A stretch of DNA of 64,000 nucleotides, taken from Clostridia bacterium. Its GTDB lineage: Bacteria > Bacillota > Clostridia > Oscillospirales > Acutalibacteraceae. Shown here in pieces: positions 58,478 through 64,000 of the stretch (position 1 is the stretch's first letter; the number at the start of each line of letters is the position of its first letter). The position numbers and the translations under genes are program-made. The stretch spans positions 53,311-117,310 of the forward strand of contig JAFXAP010000001.1 of the NCBI GenBank assembly GCA_017516965.1, in the 5' to 3' direction. The notes beneath the pieces were generated by a model that searched no databases, had not been told where the DNA came from, and saw nothing but the letters and a program-made list of their open reading frames with translations.

Positions 58478-59752
58478 TTATTTAACATAAAATGCCTTTA
58501 TATCGGTTATAGCATAATCACCGTTGTGACTGTTTATAACAACCTCATACTTTGAAGCGCGCAGCGCGCTAAATTTGCAAAGCACCTTATGACCTATGGT
58601 TTTGCCTTCAAAAAGCAAAATCTTTTTGTGTCGGTATGCAGGTAGATAGCCATATATGCTAAACGATTCCACCTTTTGTCCGTTTGTAAGGTCTTCTTTT
58701 ATCATAAGACAGTTGGTAAGATTTTTTTCAAGCGGCTTTTTCCACTCGTCAGTAGGGCCTGCTTCCTTATGGGTTATTGTATATACGTCGTCTTGCTTTT
58801 CAAACTCGGTAAAATTAGCAGGGGTGCCGTAACTAGCCTTTATTCTTTTACCAAGTTCTAAAATACGCTCAACATCTGCCTCTGGTAAAAGTCCGCGATT
58901 GTCAGGACCAATGTTAATAAGGAAATTTGAGCCGTGACCTACCGACATTTCATACATACCAAAGAGTTCCTCAGTGCTCTTGATGGTATCTTCATTGTTG
59001 TCATAAAACCAGGTAGCGCGCAACTTGCAATCGCATTCTGCCGGCAAAAAGATTGCTTTTTCCAACTTTTGTTCTTCGGTTGCAAGCTCGGAAAAATCGG
59101 TTGATGACACAACAAGTGGGTTGTTAAGCGAAGCGTAACCGTCTTCATTACCTACCCAACGCACACCTGGGGTCCACTCAGGGTCGCAAAAGGTAAGCAA
59201 ATCAGGTTGCATATCAGCCATTGCTTTTACAATACGCGCTTTATCGTATTCGTGACCTTCACTTCCACAGCCGTCAAACCACAAGTAATCAATCTTGCCA
59301 TAGTTTGTAAGCAGTTCGGTGATTTGGTTTATAAAGTAATCGTCATATTCCTTGGCGTTTTCAAAGGGAATTGAGTATTTGCCCCATTGCGCAGGCGAAT
59401 AGTATAGACCTACCTTCAAGTCATATTTACGACAAGCGTCAACAAATTCGCGCACAACGTCACCCTTACCTTGTTTCCAAGGGGTTTGAGCTACGCTGTA
59501 GTTTGAATATTTACTGGGCCACAAAGCAAATCCGTCGTGATGCTTGGTGGTAAGTATTGCATATGTAGCGCCCGCCTCTTTAGCAACGCGAATCCACTGC
59601 TCGCAGTCAAGCTCTGTCGGATTAAACTTTTCAGGTGGCATTTCTTTTTCATCCCAATCAACGTGACCGGGGTAAAAACTACGTATGCCAAAGTGGAAAA
59701 ACATACCATATTCCCAAGTTAAAAATTCTAACTGTTTTTCATAACCATTCAT
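58478..59752 (-). CDS. GH29 alpha-L-fucosidase (copy B)
   Basis: A 424-residue GH29 enzyme. WEYGMFFHFGIRSFYPG, AILTTKHHDGFALWPS, the nucleophile block YLWFDGCGSEGHEYD and FLINIGPDNRGLLPE are canonical. A small beta-rich C-terminal domain follows. Without a signal peptide it is predicted to be cytoplasmic. GGAGG precedes the ATG. It starts 38 bases after the polysaccharide deacetylase gene and is probably co-transcribed with it. Confidence 0.92.
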   Translation of the reverse strand: MNGYEKQLEFLTWEYGMFFHFGIRSFYPGHVDWDEKEMPPEKFNPTELDCEQWIRVAKEAGATYAILTTKHHDGFALWPSKYSNYSVAQTPWKQGKGDVVREFVDACRKYDLKVGLYYSPAQWGKYSIPFENAKEYDDYFINQITELLTNYGKIDYLWFDGCGSEGHEYDKARIVKAMADMQPDLLTFCDPEWTPGVRWVGNEDGYASLNNPLVVSSTDFSELATEEQKLEKAIFLPAECDCKLRATWFYDNNEDTIKSTEELFGMYEMSVGHGSNFLINIGPDNRGLLPEADVERILELGKRIKASYGTPANFTEFEKQDDVYTITHKEAGPTDEWKKPLEKNLTNCLMIKEDLTNGQKVESFSIYGYLPAYRHKKILLFEGKTIGHKVLCKFSALRASKYEVVINSHNGDYAITDIKAFYVK

Positions 59753-59790
59753 GAAAAAACCTCCGCCATAAAAACACTACTAATTCACAA

Positions 59791-60972
59791 TTATTTTTTA
59801 CCTGCCTTTGCGGCATCTATAATATTTGTTACCATACCGCTATTTCCATCAACATCGTTAAGCTCGCCCGATATCTCATCTACCGAAATATCACGCATTT
59901 GCATAAGCTCACTTATTGAGCAAAAACGGTACCCCGCCCTATAAAAATCGGGTAGCAGTTGCTCTAAAATTTTATATGTATCATCGCAAGCGATAACCCC
60001 TGTTTCGTGGCAGAGAATTACATCGCCATCTTGCCATGTATTTATACCTTTTTTAAACAGGTTATATCTGTCATTATATGTTTTGGTTTTGTCCCAATCA
60101 AGCGCATCGTGCTTAAGCCAGATAACCGCTAAGTTTTGCTCACTACATACCTTAAAGCTGTTTTCAGTAGGCTTAATATTGGGTGGGCGGTAAAGGTTAA
60201 CCTTATATGGCGCGCCATCACGTGTTTTGAGATTTGTTTCAAGCTTGGTTGTAAGGTTGGTTATATCAGCCTTTATCTCATCATAGGTAGCCTCCCCACC
60301 GTTTACGCCACCGATTTTTGCCACAAGATGATTATCTCCGTGATTGCCTATGTCCCAACCATTATCAATGGCGGACTGCATAGCAATATAACTGCCATCA
60401 TCGATTATTGAGTTACCCCTTACAAAAAACGTGCCTGTACCCTCATACCAAGAAAACAACTGCACCAAACGGCTCATATTATTGCTGGGGCCGTCATCAA
60501 AGGTAAATGCAAGCAGTTTAAAGTCTTGCGGATGGCTTTTCCATTCAGGCTCTTGGTTAGTATCTTCCGGTTGACTATCCTGTGAAGAATCTTCCGGAAC
60601 AGAAGATACTGTTTGTTGGTTTGACTGTTGGTCTGATTGCTGACTGGATTCTATGTTAGACTGCTGATTAGATTGTTGACTTGATTGCTGACTAGACTGC
60701 TGATTTGTCTGTTGGTCATTTTGCTGGTTTGTTTGTTCATTAGTTTGCTGATTTGATTGTTGATTTGTCTGTTCATTAGTTTGAGGGTCAGATATAATAC
60801 TATTTACATTATCATTGCTACTTGTCACATCATTTCCCCCTTGAACAATTGTTTCCTCTTCTACAATAATTTCTACTTCGCCCGATGATTGCGTTGACTG
60901 TGGGGTTGTGCAACCCGAAAAGCCAAAAACAAATGTAAGCACAAGCAAAAATGCAATACCTTTTTTTACCAT
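59791..60972 (-). CDS. Polysaccharide deacetylase lipoprotein with Gln/Asn-rich linker
   Basis: A 393-residue surface lipoprotein. The signal peptide ends in lipobox FSGC (Cys21). A Ser/Thr/Glu region leads into a tandem TNQQ/SNQQ linker (about residues 64-121), and then the NodB domain: TFDDGPS (157-163), GNHGDNH (zinc HxxxH), YRPPNIKPT and ILCHETG. It probably removes acetyl groups from peptidoglycan or another glycan outside the membrane. AGGAGAAA precedes the ATG. Its promoter overlaps the end of the GH36 gene. Confidence 0.9.
   Translation of the reverse strand: MVKKGIAFLLVLTFVFGFSGCTTPQSTQSSGEVEIIVEEETIVQGGNDVTSSNDNVNSIISDPQTNEQTNQQSNQQTNEQTNQQNDQQTNQQSSQQSSQQSNQQSNIESSQQSDQQSNQQTVSSVPEDSSQDSQPEDTNQEPEWKSHPQDFKLLAFTFDDGPSNNMSRLVQLFSWYEGTGTFFVRGNSIIDDGSYIAMQSAIDNGWDIGNHGDNHLVAKIGGVNGGEATYDEIKADITNLTTKLETNLKTRDGAPYKVNLYRPPNIKPTENSFKVCSEQNLAVIWLKHDALDWDKTKTYNDRYNLFKKGINTWQDGDVILCHETGVIACDDTYKILEQLLPDFYRAGYRFCSISELMQMRDISVDEISGELNDVDGNSGMVTNIIDAAKAGKK
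60610..60783 (-). repeat. Gln/Asn-rich tandem repeat in deacetylase linker
   Basis: About 58 codons of imperfect four-residue units (TNQQ, SNQQ, SSQQ, TNEQ, SDQQ), seen as repeated TGTTGATT/TGCTGATT steps in the plus strand. Likely a flexible wall-spanning spacer whose length can vary. Confidence 0.9.
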
Positions 60973-61006
60973 TTAACTTTCTCCTAAATGAATATATTTC
61001 ACCCGA

Positions 61007-61035
61007 ATTTTATCACTAATATATTATAATGTCAA
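61007..61035 (-). promoter_or_regulatory. Promoter of polysaccharide deacetylase
   Basis: Perfect TTGACA (61035-61030), 17 bp, TAAAAT (61012-61007) on the minus strand. The -35 box overlaps the GH36 stop codon. Confidence 0.78.
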
Positions 61036-63056
61036 GAAAATCTAAGCCACACAAATGACCTTTTTTGTGAAAATTTAATGGTTATCTGCTTCCCGTTTAT
61101 ATTGTATTCGCTATTCGCATTTTGGTAAATTACCTCACCCTTTAAGTGCGATATATCTTTTGGCAATTCAAAAGTAAATGTATCACCCTTTGCGGCTTCA
61201 CGAAACAGTATTAAATTATACGTTTTGGTATCACTACAATCGCAAAAATACCCCGAAAAATTCATACCGTCAGGGCAATTGCCAATAGGCACTACGCGCG
61301 AGTGAAAAAGCTCTGCCTTATAATCTTTATAAACTGCCGAAATATTTGCAAGATTTTCGGCATCTTCTTCTGTAAGATTGGTCATTTCCATCCAGAAAAG
61401 CGGATTTGCAACCATAACCGTTGCAAAAAGATAGTCAGGGCTGTATGTGTTTGGCGCAAACAACACTCCTTCATACCTATCAGTATTACGCCGTGTATTA
61501 AGCAGTTCCATCTGCAAACGACGGGTTGGTATAACATGCGCTAAATTCCACACATTTTTAAATGTATTATGTGGAAAATAGTTTGGATAGTCGGTGTATC
61601 GGTTTTCTACAAACAAACTTCCGAACTGACTTTGATACATATAACCAAATCGGTCCTCCGCGGTAACGTCAAGGTTAAATCTCATATCGCCTTTGGTAAG
61701 GTTGGTTAACTCGGTAAGCATTTCAATAAAACGCATTTCTCCAAGTTTACTGCGTATTTTTACGCCATCAAGTTTAAAATAACGTATACCATATGTATTG
61801 TAAAAATTCATTAATGTTTCAATATCTTTTTTATAGTTTGCAAAGTCATTTACCGAGTCAGGACCAAACCAAAGCCCCATCTCTACACCAAGACTTTTTG
61901 CCTTTTCTAAAAGTGGTTCAAGTCCATTTGGAAAACGTTCGGTATTAACGCGCCAAAAATCGCTGTCATCGGCATAAAAGCCTTCCCAAACTCCGCCTGA
62001 TTTTCTGCGTGAATTTGCAGTAATACCCGATTCCCAACCGTCATCTATCTGAATAATATCAACGCCCATTTGCTTTGCACGGTCAAGTTCACGCATCATA
62101 AATGACTCACAAACCGCCATATCTTGACTGCGATCGCCCCATGTGTTAGACATTATAAACAGTGAACCACGTGGGTCATCGGTGCAAAATGCGGTATTAT
62201 AGCGCCACATTTCTTCATAAATATCTTCAGTTTTACCCACGCCTACTGCCGAAGCGTAGTAAGGAACCTTCCCCTCAGGGATATCATTAAAGTCAACGCC
62301 CGTACCATAAAGTGTTGCGTAAAGGCTGCCTTGCATTGTAAAATCTGGGCCCCTGCGGTTAAGGGCTGAACTTTCGGTTGGGGAATGCTTTATAAGCATA
62401 ATAGAGTTATCGCTTGTATAATCGTTTATGCAAAATACATTGCCGTCACGCTTAAGATCACCGTTACGGAATGTGTAAACAGTAGCACTTTGTTGCTCTA
62501 CCAACATATCGTTGTAGTCGGTTTTGTCATATAACTTAAAACTGTTAACGTTAATGTGCCCACCACCTAAAGGAATAGCGTCAAGGGTGTCTACGTCGCA
62601 ATAGATTTCACTGGCATTTACCCTTACCTGTTCTTCCTCAATACCGGTAGGTTTTTCGTCAAGTTTTTTATCATAAACAAACTCTATTTCGCCCGATTTT
62701 GAAACAAAATTCTGGTTATAGATAAAAGAAATTTCAGGAAAAATTAGATATTCATACCACGCAATACCACTTTTACCGCTAAGCTCAATTGCAACCTTCA
62801 GATGTGGCTTCATAACGTATGGATTTTTAATAACATCCGTTTTAAATGAAACACTCGGTTTTTCATTAGTTTCAAGCACCGGACAACGTTGCCAAAGAGG
62901 CTTAAATCCTGCCCACTCTTTTTGTGTTTCAAGATCTTTTACGCTTACTGTACGAATAAAAGAGCCCCGCAACTGTAACACTTTTTCTATTTTACTATTG
63001 CCAAGACGTATAAAACCAGTGTTTTCATCATAAAAAGCATAACAATCCTTAAACAT
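61032..63056 (-). CDS. GH36-type alpha-galactosidase
   Basis: A 674-residue glycoside hydrolase. The N-terminal beta-sandwich is followed by the barrel with DIIQIDDGWE, the nucleophile block GIRYFKLDGVK, and NLDVTAEDRFGYMYQS, as in GH36 alpha-galactosidases (clan GH-D). No signal peptide, so probably intracellular release of galactose from raffinose-type or host glycans. AAGGAGAA precedes the ATG. The sequence is somewhat divergent, so a related alpha-hexosidase activity is possible. Confidence 0.83.
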   Translation of the reverse strand: MFKDCYAFYDENTGFIRLGNSKIEKVLQLRGSFIRTVSVKDLETQKEWAGFKPLWQRCPVLETNEKPSVSFKTDVIKNPYVMKPHLKVAIELSGKSGIAWYEYLIFPEISFIYNQNFVSKSGEIEFVYDKKLDEKPTGIEEEQVRVNASEIYCDVDTLDAIPLGGGHINVNSFKLYDKTDYNDMLVEQQSATVYTFRNGDLKRDGNVFCINDYTSDNSIMLIKHSPTESSALNRRGPDFTMQGSLYATLYGTGVDFNDIPEGKVPYYASAVGVGKTEDIYEEMWRYNTAFCTDDPRGSLFIMSNTWGDRSQDMAVCESFMMRELDRAKQMGVDIIQIDDGWESGITANSRRKSGGVWEGFYADDSDFWRVNTERFPNGLEPLLEKAKSLGVEMGLWFGPDSVNDFANYKKDIETLMNFYNTYGIRYFKLDGVKIRSKLGEMRFIEMLTELTNLTKGDMRFNLDVTAEDRFGYMYQSQFGSLFVENRYTDYPNYFPHNTFKNVWNLAHVIPTRRLQMELLNTRRNTDRYEGVLFAPNTYSPDYLFATVMVANPLFWMEMTNLTEEDAENLANISAVYKDYKAELFHSRVVPIGNCPDGMNFSGYFCDCSDTKTYNLILFREAAKGDTFTFELPKDISHLKGEVIYQNANSEYNINGKQITIKFSQKRSFVWLRFS

Positions 63057-63180
63057 AAAACTTCTCCTTGTTGATTACTTCTTGCAATTATTTACCTAAT
63101 AGTATATTGATAATAGGAAAAAATCAAGTTATTATCTATCATAAATTTGACTTAATCAATCAAAATATATCCTTTATTAA

Positions 63181-63208
63181 ATCTTAGCATAAATATAATA
63201 AATTGCAA
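63181..63208 (-). promoter_or_regulatory. Probable promoter of GH36 gene
   Basis: TTGCAA (63208-63203), 16 bp, TAAGAT (63186-63181) on the minus strand, leaving a leader of about 118 nt. TTGAC-type half sites (TTGACTTAATCAA at 63147-63160, approximately) lie within it. Confidence 0.5.
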
Positions 63209-63291
63209 GAAAAAAAGAACAAAAATTTCAATAAATTCCGTTCTTTTTAAAATCTATAAAATTTTATTTTATTTAAGCAACATCATTTCAA

Positions 63292-63324
63292 AAAAATAAA
63301 ACCTTGTGTTTTCACACAAGGTTT
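63292..63324 (-). terminator. rRNA operon terminator
   Basis: AAACCTTGTG / CACAAGGTTT hairpin just after 5S, followed by TTATTTTTTT on the minus strand. Confidence 0.88.
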
Positions 63325-63332
63325 ATTTTTGT

Positions 63333-63448
63333 GTTGGCATCTACTTATTTTCCCAGGCAGCTGCCCGCCAAGTATCTTCAGCGCAAGTGAGCTTAACTTC
63401 TGTGTTCGGTATGGGAACAGGTGGACCCTCACCGCAATCAACACCAAC
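63333..63448 (-). rRNA. rrf: 5S ribosomal RNA
   Basis: About 116 nt. The conserved CCCATACCGAACACAGAAG and TTAAGCTC loops are present, and the ends GTTGGTGT / ATGCCAAC pair as helix I. It begins two bases after the CCA end of tRNA-Asn, an unusual position, and is followed directly by the terminator. Confidence 0.95.
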
Positions 63449-63450
63449 TA

Positions 63451-63526
63451 TGGCGCCTCAAGTAGGACTCGAACCTACGACAACTCGGTTAACAGCCGAG
63501 TGCTCTACCGACTGAGCTATTAAGGC
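63451..63526 (-). tRNA. tRNA-Asn (GTT)
   Basis: 76 nt with encoded CCA. Acceptor GCCTTAA / TTGAGGC, anticodon stem CTCGG / CCGAG with loop CTGTTAA, T-arm GGTTCGAGTCC. The anticodon is GTT. Confidence 0.96.
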
Positions 63527-63597
63527 GTATTTGTCGTGCCGTAAGGCACTTATATATTAAACAGTATGCACTGTTTAACACAAATTATGAAAAAATT

Positions 63598-63673
63598 TGG
63601 TGACCCGTACGAGATTCGAACTCGTGTTGCCGGCGTGAGAGGCCGGAGTCTTAGGCCACTTGACCAACGGGCC
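63598..63673 (-). tRNA. tRNA-Glu (CTC)
   Basis: 76 nt with encoded CCA. Acceptor GGCCCGT / ACGGGTC, anticodon stem CCGGC / GCCGG with loop CTCTCAC, so anticodon CTC (reads GAG). Confidence 0.94.
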
Positions 63674-63707
63674 ACATTTTATATAAACACTTTCGTGTTA
63701 TAAACAA

Positions 63708-63783
63708 TGGTGCACCATCAGGGACTCGAACCCGGGACACCCTGATTAAGAGTCAGGTGCTCTACCAACTGAGCTAATGGTGC
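63708..63783 (-). tRNA. tRNA-Lys (CTT)
   Basis: 76 nt with encoded CCA. Acceptor GCACCAT / ATGGTGC, anticodon stem CCTGA / TCAGG with loop CTCTTAA, so anticodon CTT (reads AAG). Confidence 0.96.
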
Positions 63784-63871
63784 ATATAGGTGACTGGTTC
63801 GAAATGTCACGCAGGAAAATTGGGCTCACACCCTGAAAACTGAACAAGTAATGTAAGAGAGGATTGAAAAA

Positions 63872-64000
63872 TAGGTCAAGCCCTCGGTCTATTAGTACAG
63901 CCTAGCACACGTGTCGCCACGCTTACACTTGCAGCCTATCAACCCGGTAGTCTTCCGGGGACCTTACTAGCTTATGCTATGGGAAATCTAATCTTGAGGC
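63872..64000 (-). rRNA. rrl: 23S ribosomal RNA, 3' end (partial)
   Basis: The last 129 nt or so of 23S, with the conserved segment GGTTGATAGGCTGCAAGTG and the final ACTAATAGACCGAGGGCTTGACC. The gene continues beyond the window. The 3' boundary is approximate. The spacer 63784-63871 contains CCCTGAAAACTGAACAA, a common rRNA spacer sequence. Confidence 0.92.

Noticed and set aside
63306-63523. Two plus-strand ORFs over the 5S/tRNA-Asn region
   Set aside because: They are antisense to clear 5S and tRNA genes; the SRTRTYD-type peptide is a well-known artefact of antisense tRNA reading.

Overview
The window looks like chromosome of an anaerobic, endospore-forming low-GC Firmicute, most likely a gut member of the Clostridia. 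Evidence: the spore genes gpr and spoIIP sit side by side. The division block sepF-ylmH-divIVA-lspA-rluD and the order miaB-ricA-mutS-mutL-miaA are Firmicute hallmarks. There is a tryptophan T-box, a split transketolase, ThyX instead of ThyA, and a two-gene SUF-like Fe-S system. Most promoters read as consensus sigma-A type (TTGNNN, 17 bp, TATAAT-like). No phage, plasmid, transposase or CRISPR array was seen. I cannot name the genus.

Layout. 1-2032: DJ-1 protein (cut by the window edge), tmk and thyX, a dTMP-supply operon. 2079-6150: prs, gpr, spoIIP, a small membrane protein and a lipoprotein. 6152-12298: an alaS-led operon with a PhnP-like hydrolase, HIT protein, phosphoribosyltransferase, PAP2 phosphatase and CE15-like esterase. 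12341-14595: two paralogous TIGR02206 membrane proteins flanking a nicotinamidase-like gene. 14598-17957: an operon of a YfhO-like giant membrane protein, a PqqD-like protein and a Ser/His signal-peptidase-like protein, sharing a palindromic divergent promoter with yfbR. 18617-20347: a secreted ComEC-type metallo-beta-lactamase-fold protein. 20504-22176: trpB alone under a Trp T-box. 22220-25988: an aspartate aminotransferase, then secD-secF.

26185-31294: an operon-like run of SufC-like and SufB-like genes, a GT2 glycosyltransferase and rfbD-rfbB-rfbC. 31304-34482: tex and an EamA transporter. 34494-50000: a long minus-strand housekeeping block (miaB, ricA, a non-coding repeat element, mutS, mutL, miaA, HlyD-like adaptor, yggS, sepF, ylmH, divIVA, lspA, rluD, HAD phosphatase, split transketolase). 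50095-56952: a DUF1846 protein, a truncated XRE regulator, MGMT-family protein, citrate synthase with an SLC13-type permease, a YhcH-family protein, a serine hydrolase and a small membrane protein. 57133-63208: a glycan-degradation group with two GH29 fucosidases, a polysaccharide deacetylase lipoprotein and a GH36 alpha-galactosidase. 63292-64000: the tail of an rRNA operon in which tRNA-Lys, tRNA-Glu and tRNA-Asn lie between 23S and 5S.

Most genes are ordinary housekeeping. The least explained items are the YfhO/PqqD/S26 operon with no radical SAM enzyme or precursor in view, the solitary T-box-controlled trpB, the rRNA operon with inserted tRNAs, the 49-bp direct-repeat element next to mutS, and the decayed HTH regulator overlapping the MGMT gene. 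No gap of more than 300 bases lacks a described feature; the longest, 21776-22294, holds the T-box and two promoters.
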